Shown: positions 1 through 8,184 of the stretch, piece after piece | Position numbering within the stretch: the stretch's first letter is position 1 | Layout of the letters: each line of letters opens with the position of its first letter | DNA from: CAXBGS01 sp963975425 | GTDB taxonomy: Bacteria > Planctomycetota > Planctomycetia > Pirellulales > Pirellulaceae | DNA: 64,000 nt | Assembly (NCBI GenBank): GCA_963975425.1 | Contig: CAXBGS010000003.1 | Coordinates: forward strand, 835,277-899,276 | Direction of reading: 5' to 3' | Translations under genes and position numbers: made by a program | Notes under the pieces: model-generated | Databases searched by the model: none | The model's input: only the letters and a program-made list of their open reading frames with translations | Told to the model about the DNA's origin: nothing

Positions 1-789
1 TGACGCTAGGTCGCCGGGCGATCCGGTTGCGTTTGAATCTTCTTGAGCCGATCGAACGTCTTTCAATCGAATGACATCGATTCTGGTTTCGACCGACACT
101 TGATCGCCCGATACTTGTTCGCCCAATACTTGTTCGCCCGAACGCGCGGCAGTCGCAGGGTCCGATACGGATGTGTCGCTTTCGATTTCGCGAAAGTCGG
201 GCGTCTCGTCGGTCGTTGTGGGAACCGAGCGGTGTGGACGGATGATTTGTTGGTGCCCTTGATCGACGACCACCACCCGATGGGCGTCGTCAGCGACTTT
301 TGCTCTTTTTGCGTCTTGCTGGGCCGCTTGCTCAGTCGCCGGCCCATCCAAGTCGTCCTTCGGTGCGAGGAAGCGAAAGAACGGATAGGTCACCACAAAC
401 GCGGGGATCAAAGCCACAACGCCGATCAAAAAACTGCCCATGACGACGGTGTTGTTCAGGTCGGTCCAGGGCATCAGCGGCATTTGCCAAGCCGATGCGG
501 CATAGGTTTGCGTGTCGGGGTGCGACAGCACAAAGTCGCCGACTTGATGTGAGTAGGGATCCAGCTTGGTTGCGGCAAAGCTGATTCCGATCGCCGTCAG
601 TCCAGCCATCGCATGATTGACCTTCAGCGTCAAAACGACGACCAACACCGCCAAGGCGAGCAAGTTTCCGTGCGGAATGATGCCTAGCAACAGACCAAAC
701 GCGACGGCCCAGGCCAACTGGTGAGGATGCTTGCGTCCGGCAACCGCTTTACGGATGCTGCTAAGCAGTTTCATGAAGAAAATTAGCAT
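1..789 (-). CDS. TIGR03546/DUF2062-like membrane protein (3' end cut by window)
   Basis: This minus-strand frame stays open from an ATG at 789 to the left edge (263 codons), so the C-terminus lies outside the window. The protein starts MLIFFMKLLSSIRKAVAGRK, followed by a PHQLAWAVAFGLLLGIIPHG stretch typical of DUF2062/TIGR03546 proteins. Hydrophobic segments lie at about residues 25-55, 60-72 and 115-140. After residue 150 the chain becomes hydrophilic and acidic, with a 5-residue repeat (GEQVL, GEQVS, GDQVS) encoded by a 15-bp tandem repeat. In other genomes TIGR03546 genes usually sit beside TIGR03545 genes; that partner would be to the left and is not visible. Function is unknown. The family call is by motif only. 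Confidence 0.5.
   Translation of the reverse strand, partial: MLIFFMKLLSSIRKAVAGRKHPHQLAWAVAFGLLLGIIPHGNLLALAVLVVVLTLKVNHAMAGLTAIGISFAATKLDPYSHQVGDFVLSHPDTQTYAASAWQMPLMPWTDLNNTVVMGSFLIGVVALIPAFVVTYPFFRFLAPKDDLDGPATEQAAQQDAKRAKVADDAHRVVVVDQGHQQIIRPHRSVPTTTDETPDFREIESDTSVSDPATAARSGEQVLGEQVSGDQVSVETRIDVIRLKDVRSAQEDSNATGSPGDLAS
98..142. repeat. 15-bp in-frame tandem repeat, 3 copies
   Basis: Three 15-bp units (98-112, 113-127, 128-142; consensus acttgttcgcccgat) lie head to tail inside the TIGR03546-like gene. The period is a multiple of three, so the repeat adds GEQVx pentapeptides to the hydrophilic tail without breaking the frame. The units differ at a few positions. Confidence 0.9.
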
Positions 790-1221
790 GATGGCGCGCC
801 TCCGTGCGCACGAATCGTCCCGGAATGTGGGAACCTACTAACGGTTGTATCGGCCCGTTTTATCGTCAAGGTTTACCCAGATATTCAATTCAGGCCGCAA
901 TTCTTGACTGACCCGACACGCGGGCGGTGGGACCGAACCGGGTATTTACCAACCCCCGGAACCTCGCGTCATTGGCGAATTGTGAAATAATCAGCAAAAT
1001 CTGGGTCTGGATTGACCAGACGTGTCACCGCAATCGCGAAACTTTCAAAGGGTCAACCACCACGAGTGCAAGACAGATCACCGATCCCGGCACAGATCGC
1101 TGATCTCGAGACTGCTTAGGGATCCCTGATCCATCGAACCGCGGAGGCCTTGCCAGGCTTTGTTCCGCTCGCAATTTCGCATCACCAGCAAACACGCTGG
1201 ACTCGATTCAACGGACTGGAC
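790..1221. other. Intergenic region between divergent genes
   Basis: About 430 bases separate the divergent TIGR03546-like gene and the AddB-like gene, so this stretch should hold both promoters. It includes an AT-richer part around 830-900 and 980-1015, and a 10-bp perfect palindrome agggatccct at 1118-1127. No RNA gene or convincing ORF is visible. The first 72 bases of the longest AddB frame (TTG at 1150) fall here and are treated as untranslated. Confidence 0.5.
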
Positions 1222-4164
1222 GTGAAACAAGACGTACAACACTGTGAAACTGTTTTCCTCGGTTGGGACTCACCGCTGCTGCCGGGCGTCGCCAAGGAAC
1301 TGCGCACGCGATTCGCATCCGGCGGCCGATTCGACCTCAGCGGTTTCGTCTGCGTCTTGCCGTCGGGCCGAGGTACCGATCGCTTGCGGCGTTTGATTGA
1401 ATGGGAATCCGAAGAATACGATTTGCAATTGAGTCTGCCCGACGTGATCACCGTCGGTCAATTGGCCAGCCGTTTGCATGAGCCCTCATCGCCGGTGGCA
1501 TTGGATTTTGAACAGACGTTGGCGTGGGCCCATGTCTTGATGGCCAAACATCCTGATGACCTGCAACCGCTGGTCACCAGTCTGCCGTCCTCGGATTCCG
1601 TGACACCCTGGTTGGAACTTGCCGGCACGATACGCCGGCTGCACACGGAACTCGCATCCAACGGGCTGACATTCGACGAAGTGGCCGCGGCGACAGAATC
1701 TGAAAACGAACGAAATCGATGGACACTGCTAAGCGATCTGTTCGCGGGATATCTTGATGCGTTGCAAGACGCCGGACTGGTTGACCCGTATTGGTCTCGC
1801 CGCGAAGCGGTCCAATCGCGTCAATGCAAGAGCCCACAGCGAATCATCCTCGTCGGGACAACTGACCTGAATGAGGCGTTAATCGCCATGCTGCGAGGTT
1901 TAAACGAAGGACAACGAGCAAACGAACAGGCACCGACGATCGCCTTCATTGCGGCACCGCCATCGGAAGCATTTCGTTTTGACGAATTCGGAAACGTCCA
2001 GACACAGACCTGGTTGGACTACGAGTTATCGATCGACGACCGGCAACTGATTCCCGCTGCGGATGTCACCGATCAGGCCGAAGCAGTTGCCGAGACCATC
2101 GCCGACTACGCGAATCGATTCAGCGCCGATCAAGTCACCATTGGTGTCACCGACGAATCGCTGGTTTCGCCGATCGAATTACAGATGCGTGGATGTGGCG
2201 TTGCGACGTATCGACACCTCGGCTGGACAGTGGCTGAAACCGCGGTCGGCCGACTCTTTCAATTATCGGCGAATTATCTGCAGCGTCGCAGTTGGCAATC
2301 GCTTGCCGCCTTGGTGCGTCACGCCGACGTGCATGCGTTTATCACAAGACAACTGGCCCCATCGGTCGCAAAGCTCCAGCAAGCTTCTGGCAAATCGGCC
2401 AAGGGACCGCGAGAGGCGGACTGGCTGGTCCAGCTCGATCAGATGCTTAGCTCTCATTTCCCATTGCGTGTGACCGATAAGCTGCCGCCGATAGCGCAAC
2501 AGCATTATCCGCTCGCTGTCGAAGTGGCAACCGTTGTGGAAGGTTGGCTTGCGCCGCTGATGGGATCTGCAAAGACGGGCAAACAAGCGATACAGCCGGT
2601 CGCGAAATGGAGTGTTGCGATTGATCAGTGGTTGGTCGGTCTGTATGGCGCAGACGAAAACGTCGCGGATTCCGCCGATGGGCAAGGCTCACGCACTTCG
2701 CTCGCGGTCGAGGCGGCTCGGCGAATGATCGATCGCTTCACGACGCTGAATCAAAAGCTGGATGTTCCGGTCAGTGGCCCGGGCGCGTTGGAAATGATCG
2801 CCGGCCGCCTGGCTGAGCTGCGGGTGACCGAAACGGCGCAACCGGACGACGTTGAGATACTGGGATGGCTGGATTTGGCGTTGGATGACGCGCCCGCATT
2901 AGCCATCGTGGGAATGAATCACCCATTCGTGCCAGCGGCCGTGACCAGTGATCCGTTCTTACCCGGTTCGCTGCGAACGCGACTACGGATGGCGGACAAC
3001 GAACGTCGATACGCACGCGATGTCTATGCACTGCATTTGATGCTCTCTAGCCGGCCGGCGGTACGGTTGATTGTCGGGCGCACTGGTGCGGACGGTTCGC
3101 CGACACCGCCAAGCCGGTTACTGGCCGCAGCATCGCTGGAAGATTCCGCGCGCCGTATTCGCAACCTGTTCGAAGTGCGGCGGGAAGCGGTTTCGGTAAA
3201 ACATCGCTGGGACGATGGGCCGGCAGCAACACGGCTGCCGATCCCCACCTTGCCAATCGATGAACACGAAGTCACGACCATGAGCGTGACGGCGTTTCGC
3301 GATTACCTGGCGTGTCCCTATCGGTTTTACTTGCGTCATGTATTAAAGATGAGACCGCTGGATGATTCGACCAGCGAATTGGCGGCCAACCAGTTCGGTG
3401 ATCTCGTCCATGGCGCCCTGGAAAACTTTGGCGATTCGCCCGACAAGGACGAAACCGAACCGTCAAAGATCGAAGCCGCCATGATCGAGCACCTGCACGC
3501 GTATGCCAAGGAGAACTATGGCGACGCGACCGCGATGGCTGTCAAGTTGCAGGTAAAACAGGCTGAACTGAGATTGAAAGTCGTCGCCCAGCGTCAGGCC
3601 GATCGGATCGCCGAAGGCTGGGAAATTCGCATGACCGAAGCCAGCGTGTCGGAAAAAGCGACTCACCAAAGCGACGCTGCCATCGTTCACGTCGATGGCA
3701 AGCCGATGGGATTGCGAGGTCGTTTTGACCGAATCGACTACCATCGGCAAACCGGGCGCTGGGCCATCCTTGACTACAAGACGCACGGACATAAGCCGGA
3801 AAAAAAGCACCTCAAGGGAAAAGGCACCGATGCCAAGTGGATCGATCTGCAGCTGCCGCTGTACCGCATGATGATTCCATTTTTGCGAATCGACGCTTCA
3901 CCGACCGATGTACAGCTGGGATATTTCAACATCAGCGAGAAGGACGCCGAGACAAAAATCAACATTGCCGATTTCGACGAGTCGTTGATGAAACAAGCCG
4001 AACGGCTTATCCATGATTGCATACGTGGCATCTGGAATGCGCAGTTCGAACCGACCGAAGACCGCGTCCCCTTTGACGATTACGAAATGATTCTACAAAC
4101 GGGTGTGACACAATCACTGTTGGACATTGCGGCGCGTGAAACGGAAACGGAGGCCGCACAATGA
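1222..4164 (+). CDS. AddB-like PD-(D/E)XK nuclease, helicase-nuclease subunit
   Basis: This is probably the nuclease subunit of an AddAB-type DNA-end-processing complex. The N-terminus (VFLGWDSPLLPG, then FVCVLPSGRG) resembles the degenerate helicase domain of AddB and has no Walker A. The C-terminus carries a RecB-family nuclease domain: MSVTAFRDYLACPYRFYLRH, GDLVHGAL with His at about residue 730, GRFDRID with Asp near 836-839, ILDYKT with Asp 851 and Lys 853, and a QLPLYRMM helix. Canonical AddB holds a 4Cys iron-sulfur cluster around this domain; here only the Cys of CPYRF and one late Cys are seen, so the cluster seems absent. I chose the GTG at 1222, where conserved sequence begins; a TTG at 1150 is also in frame. 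The stop overlaps the next start (ATGA). Confidence 0.85.
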   Translation: MKQDVQHCETVFLGWDSPLLPGVAKELRTRFASGGRFDLSGFVCVLPSGRGTDRLRRLIEWESEEYDLQLSLPDVITVGQLASRLHEPSSPVALDFEQTLAWAHVLMAKHPDDLQPLVTSLPSSDSVTPWLELAGTIRRLHTELASNGLTFDEVAAATESENERNRWTLLSDLFAGYLDALQDAGLVDPYWSRREAVQSRQCKSPQRIILVGTTDLNEALIAMLRGLNEGQRANEQAPTIAFIAAPPSEAFRFDEFGNVQTQTWLDYELSIDDRQLIPAADVTDQAEAVAETIADYANRFSADQVTIGVTDESLVSPIELQMRGCGVATYRHLGWTVAETAVGRLFQLSANYLQRRSWQSLAALVRHADVHAFITRQLAPSVAKLQQASGKSAKGPREADWLVQLDQMLSSHFPLRVTDKLPPIAQQHYPLAVEVATVVEGWLAPLMGSAKTGKQAIQPVAKWSVAIDQWLVGLYGADENVADSADGQGSRTSLAVEAARRMIDRFTTLNQKLDVPVSGPGALEMIAGRLAELRVTETAQPDDVEILGWLDLALDDAPALAIVGMNHPFVPAAVTSDPFLPGSLRTRLRMADNERRYARDVYALHLMLSSRPAVRLIVGRTGADGSPTPPSRLLAAASLEDSARRIRNLFEVRREAVSVKHRWDDGPAATRLPIPTLPIDEHEVTTMSVTAFRDYLACPYRFYLRHVLKMRPLDDSTSELAANQFGDLVHGALENFGDSPDKDETEPSKIEAAMIEHLHAYAKENYGDATAMAVKLQVKQAELRLKVVAQRQADRIAEGWEIRMTEASVSEKATHQSDAAIVHVDGKPMGLRGRFDRIDYHRQTGRWAILDYKTHGHKPEKKHLKGKGTDAKWIDLQLPLYRMMIPFLRIDASPTDVQLGYFNISEKDAETKINIADFDESLMKQAERLIHDCIRGIWNAQFEPTEDRVPFDDYEMILQTGVTQSLLDIAARETETEAAQ

Positions 4165-6896
4165 ACCGTAAAACTTTGAACCACCACTCCGTCAAATCCG
4201 AATCAACATCACCCGGCGAATCCGAATCAACACCACTCGGTGAATCCAACGATTCGCGTCGCGAGAACACATCCAACGACGTTCGCGCACCATCACTGAC
4301 ACCGCTATTGGTCCGCGCGTCCGCAGGGACGGGCAAGACGTATCAGTTGACCGGCCGACTAATGAAAATTCTATTCGGCGGCGCGCCGGTCGAAACAATC
4401 TTGGCGACAACGTTCACCCGAAAAGCAGCGGGTGAAATCCTGGATCGGGTGCTGATCAACCTCGCCCGCGCGGCCGACCCGAATGACGACAAGACCTTGC
4501 AGATGCTCCGTGAACAGGTTGGAATTCCGACGCTTTCGCGGACCGCATGTTTGCAACAATTACGGCGCGTGCTGCAGAACATTCACCGCTTGCGAATCTG
4601 CACGCTGGACAGCCTGTTTTCGCAGCTTGCCCGTTCGTTCCCGTTCGAGTTAGGGCTTCCGCCGGCTTGGCGTTTGACCGACGAAATCGAAGAGGTCTGG
4701 ATGCGTGAAGCGGCAGCCGATTCGATGATCAGCGCGCTGGACCCCGGCGAAATGGTCTCGCTGCTTGCGATGCTGGGTAAAGGCGAATCGCGACGGTCAA
4801 TCGCGCGAGAGGTATTGCGTGTGGTCGAACAGGGCTACACCCTGCAGCGGCAATGCGACGACGACGTCTGGGAAAAAGTCCGCGCACCGAAATCTCCCGA
4901 GCCATCGGAATTGACGCGAGTTGCCGGTGAACTGCGAAGTATATCGTTGCCACAAAAGAGTCTGGTAAAAAAACTAAACGCGACCGCCGATCTGTTGGAC
5001 TCACGCGATCTGAAAGCATTGGTCGCGGACACATTGTTAATCAACATCGCGAGGGCAAGACGGACCAACGATATCGTCAAGTACGGAAGCGCTAAATTCC
5101 CCGAGTCGGTATTAGACGACGCATTCGACAAACTGTACGCAGCGGTACGTACCAAGGCACTGTCGCTGTTGAGTGAGCAAAATCGAGCAACAGGACACAT
5201 TTTGGCCGCCTATGACAGCCACGTCACCAGCCTGAAACATGCTGCCCGCACGCTTGGCTTTGACGACGTGGCAGCTCGATTGGCGAACCAGTTTGCAAAA
5301 TTCGACGCAGACGCTTTGCACAATCGAATGGACGGTGCGATCGACCATTTGTTACTGGATGAGTTTCAAGATACTTCTGCGATTCAGTGGCAAGTACTGC
5401 GACCGCTGGCAAGACGCTCGGCCGCGCCCGCCCCAGACGTGGACGATGCTCTTTCAACGACTCAAGCCCGTTCCTTCTTTTGTGTCGGTGATACGAAACA
5501 AGCGATCTATGGTTGGCGCGGCGGTGTTGCCGAAATTTTTGATGCCGTCGAGACACAAATCCAAGGAGTCGAATCGGGCGGATTGCACGAAAGTTTCCGC
5601 AGCAGCCCGGTCATCCTGGACGTCGTCAACCGCGTCTTTCTAAATCTGACACGCCATCCCATCGCTGTGGTCAAGGATTCGAAAGATTTGGCGGACGCGT
5701 CAGTATTCGAAGCGGAAGCGCTCAGCCGATTCGCGTCGAATTTCAAAGAGCATATCTCCAGACGCGAAGATCTGGACGGGCACGTTTCTTTTCGCACATC
5801 AAGATCAAGCGATGGCGACTCGGCAACGAAAAAACTTTGCGTTTACGAAGACGCCGCAGCGTTGATCGATGACCTGCATGCGAAAGCGCCGCACGTGTCG
5901 ATCGGCGTACTGACGCGATCCAATGCGGGTGTCGCTCAGATGTATTTCCAGCTTGATCAGTTGGGAATCGACGTTTCGCAGGAAGGTGGCAATCCATTGA
6001 CCGATTCAGCCGCCGTCGAAATTGTCTTGTCCGCGTTGATGTGGGCGGAACATCCAGGTGACCTGCGCTGGCGGTTCCATGTCCTTTCGACACCGCTGGT
6101 CGATCGTTTGCCCGGCAGCAAGCTTGAATCGGCATCGGGTGCCAATTTCATCCGGCAAATGGTGGAAGACCGTGGATTGACCGAAACGATCGAGTACCTT
6201 GCCGATGGCTTGGCCGGCAATTGTGATGCCCGCGATACCATTCGACTGCGGCAATTGACACATCTGGCGATGCAGTACCAACAAAACACGGCGCCGCGGA
6301 TTCGTGATTTCGTCCGTATGGTTCGACAGAAACGCGTCGAACGTCCGCAGCAAGCGCCCGTCCGCGTGATGACCATCCATCAATCGAAAGGACTCGAATT
6401 TGACGCCGTGGTCCTGCCAGAACTGAGCGGTGATTTGGCCAGCATTCGAGACGCGTATGTGGCCGATGTGCCAAACTTAGGCGATCCGCCGGTGGGCATT
6501 TCACGCTGGATGGAGGGAAGGTCACGGCACTTTCTCAGCACGCACTGGCAGCGCGAGTTCGGCAAAAAAATCCGCAGCGTTAACACCGAAGCGCTCTGCA
6601 CGCTGTACGTCGCGATGACGCGAGCACGCCAAGCGTTGTACATGTTTAGTCAACCGGCGAACAAAACTGACTTCGCAACGAAAACCCCTGCATCACTGAT
6701 CTACCACGCCTTAAATTGCAGCGTCGATCCCACGGAAAGCGAAACAACGCTGTTCGAAATGGGAAATCGTGATTGGTTTGCATCGACGGGCAAGACTGAT
6801 ACGACGGGGGAACGTCTGGCCGAGACAGCCAAGTCAACCGAGATCCGTTTCCAGCCGCTGCCGCCGGTACCGCGCCGAAATCGAGTAAAGAAGTAA
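4161..6896 (+). CDS. AddA-like UvrD-family helicase lacking the nuclease domain
   Basis: This is a superfamily 1A DNA helicase, the likely motor of the complex formed with the preceding nuclease. All main motifs are visible: Walker A SAGTGKT (residues 54-60), motif Ia ATTFTRKAAGE, Walker B LLLDEFQDTS (Asp 400, Glu 401), motif III GDTKQAIYGWRGG, motif IV ESFRSSP, motif V MTIHQSKGLEFD, and motif VI LYVAMTRAR at about 815-823. Only about 90 residues follow motif VI and they contain no GRxD or DYKT motif, so the C-terminal nuclease domain of typical AddA (1200 residues or more) is missing. Residues 10-40 are a low-complexity Ser/Glu segment from a 24-bp duplication. The start overlaps the upstream stop by 4 bp, which implies coupled translation. 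Confidence 0.88.
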   Translation: MNRKTLNHHSVKSESTSPGESESTPLGESNDSRRENTSNDVRAPSLTPLLVRASAGTGKTYQLTGRLMKILFGGAPVETILATTFTRKAAGEILDRVLINLARAADPNDDKTLQMLREQVGIPTLSRTACLQQLRRVLQNIHRLRICTLDSLFSQLARSFPFELGLPPAWRLTDEIEEVWMREAAADSMISALDPGEMVSLLAMLGKGESRRSIAREVLRVVEQGYTLQRQCDDDVWEKVRAPKSPEPSELTRVAGELRSISLPQKSLVKKLNATADLLDSRDLKALVADTLLINIARARRTNDIVKYGSAKFPESVLDDAFDKLYAAVRTKALSLLSEQNRATGHILAAYDSHVTSLKHAARTLGFDDVAARLANQFAKFDADALHNRMDGAIDHLLLDEFQDTSAIQWQVLRPLARRSAAPAPDVDDALSTTQARSFFCVGDTKQAIYGWRGGVAEIFDAVETQIQGVESGGLHESFRSSPVILDVVNRVFLNLTRHPIAVVKDSKDLADASVFEAEALSRFASNFKEHISRREDLDGHVSFRTSRSSDGDSATKKLCVYEDAAALIDDLHAKAPHVSIGVLTRSNAGVAQMYFQLDQLGIDVSQEGGNPLTDSAAVEIVLSALMWAEHPGDLRWRFHVLSTPLVDRLPGSKLESASGANFIRQMVEDRGLTETIEYLADGLAGNCDARDTIRLRQLTHLAMQYQQNTAPRIRDFVRMVRQKRVERPQQAPVRVMTIHQSKGLEFDAVVLPELSGDLASIRDAYVADVPNLGDPPVGISRWMEGRSRHFLSTHWQREFGKKIRSVNTEALCTLYVAMTRARQALYMFSQPANKTDFATKTPASLIYHALNCSVDPTESETTLFEMGNRDWFASTGKTDTTGERLAETAKSTEIRFQPLPPVPRRNRVKK
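4200..4247. repeat. 24-bp in-frame tandem duplication
   Basis: Two 24-bp units (4200-4223 and 4224-4247) start gaatcaacatcacccggcga and encode ESTSPGES then ESTPLGES near the helicase N-terminus. They differ at three positions. The segment precedes Walker A and looks like a disordered spacer. Confidence 0.85.
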
Positions 6897-6900
6897 ACCG

Positions 6901-8184
6901 ATGACAAATCGAAAGATCCTGCACGCAGCCGATATTCACTTGGACAGTCCGCTGCAAAGACTGGGTTCGTATGACGACGCACCGATCGAGCAAATCCGAG
7001 GTGCATCTCGGCGTGCGCTGGAAAACATGGTCAACCTTGCCGTCGATCAGCAAGTCGACCTCGTCGTCATCGCGGGGGATCTTTACGACGGTGATTATCG
7101 CGATCAAAACACCGGCTTGTTCTTTGTCCGCCAGGCGACCCGACTGGTCAACGCGGGGATTCCCGTTGTCGTGATCCGCGGCAACCACGACGCGATGAAT
7201 GTCATGACGTCGACATTGCCGCTGCCTGCCAACCCAGACGGCAGCAAAATCATGATGTCGGAAAAACGCGTCGATCAACGCGTCTTTGACGATCGGGGCA
7301 TCGTTGTCCACGGTCGATCGTTTCGTAAACGCGCCGAGACAGACGACTTGTCGAAAAGCTATCCGGCGCCCCTCAGTGGGATGTTCAATCTGGGCTTGCT
7401 GCACACCAGTTTGACGGGCGCCGAAGGTCACGAGCCATACGCGCCGTGCTCGCCAGTCCAACTGAGCGACAAGCGATACGACTACTGGGCACTCGGCCAT
7501 GTTCACACGCGTGCAGAATACGTTTTGGATGACGCGGCACCGATTGTGTTCAGCGGCAACATCCAAGGCCGACACATTCGTGAATTCGGCCCCAAAGGTT
7601 GTGTGATCGTCGACATCGATTCGCACGACCAGACCACTCGGCAATTTCATCCGTTAGATGTCGTCCGCTGGATAGTGTGCGAAATTGACGTATCCGCGAT
7701 GACTCACGTCGACGAGATCCACGACGCGTTCCAGCAATGGATTCTTGCGACGCTGCCCGACTTGAATGGTCGACTGTTGGTCGTTCGGGTGCGTTTGACA
7801 GGCCGTTCGACATTGCACGGCGAATTGCATCGGCAAGTCGATCAACTCGAGGCGTCACTGCGGGCGACGGCGATGGCCTGTGGCGACGAGCAAACCTGGC
7901 TCGAAAAACTTCGCCTCAAAACAAGTCCTCCTGCCGACAACCGTGTCACCGCTGATGTGGATGGGCCACTGGCGAGCCTGCAGACGATTGTCGACCAATT
8001 CCGCAGCGATCCGAGCCTTGGCAATCGCGTGGCAGAAGAACTGTCTGCCTTGATCAGCAAGGTTCCCGCGGAATGTCGTGACCCGGATGACGATCCCGAC
8101 AATCCGCAATGGTCATCCGAGTTGCTGGAATCGGCATCGGCACAACTTCGCAGTCACTTACAAGGACAGCAAACGCAAGAATGA
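6901..8184 (+). CDS. SbcD/Mre11/YhaO-like DNA repair phosphoesterase
   Basis: This is a calcineurin-type metallophosphoesterase and a predicted metal-dependent DNA exo/endonuclease. The metal-binding motifs appear in order: HAADIHLDSP (Asp 11, His 13), IAGDLYDGD (Asp 60), RGNHDAMN (Asn 95, His 96), a conserved LLHTSLTG, and ALGHVHTR (His 200, His 202). With 427 residues, LDSPL after the first motif and a YhaN-type partner downstream, it fits the YhaO subgroup better than E. coli SbcD. It begins 4 bp after the helicase stop, and its TGA overlaps the next ATG, so the four genes are almost certainly one transcript. The C-terminal 150 residues are probably the partner-binding cap. Confidence 0.88.
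   Translation: MTNRKILHAADIHLDSPLQRLGSYDDAPIEQIRGASRRALENMVNLAVDQQVDLVVIAGDLYDGDYRDQNTGLFFVRQATRLVNAGIPVVVIRGNHDAMNVMTSTLPLPANPDGSKIMMSEKRVDQRVFDDRGIVVHGRSFRKRAETDDLSKSYPAPLSGMFNLGLLHTSLTGAEGHEPYAPCSPVQLSDKRYDYWALGHVHTRAEYVLDDAAPIVFSGNIQGRHIREFGPKGCVIVDIDSHDQTTRQFHPLDVVRWIVCEIDVSAMTHVDEIHDAFQQWILATLPDLNGRLLVVRVRLTGRSTLHGELHRQVDQLEASLRATAMACGDEQTWLEKLRLKTSPPADNRVTADVDGPLASLQTIVDQFRSDPSLGNRVAEELSALISKVPAECRDPDDDPDNPQWSSELLESASAQLRSHLQGQQTQE

Noticed and set aside
6646..7650. 334-codon minus-strand frame across the helicase/phosphoesterase junction
   Set aside because: It is antisense to two genes with intact catalytic motifs, and the predicted product has no recognisable features.
8109..8180. 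Upstream start for the YhaN-like gene
   Set aside because: It would add 24 residues inside the phosphoesterase gene; the ATG at 8181 overlaps the stop as ATGA and begins the conserved N-terminus.
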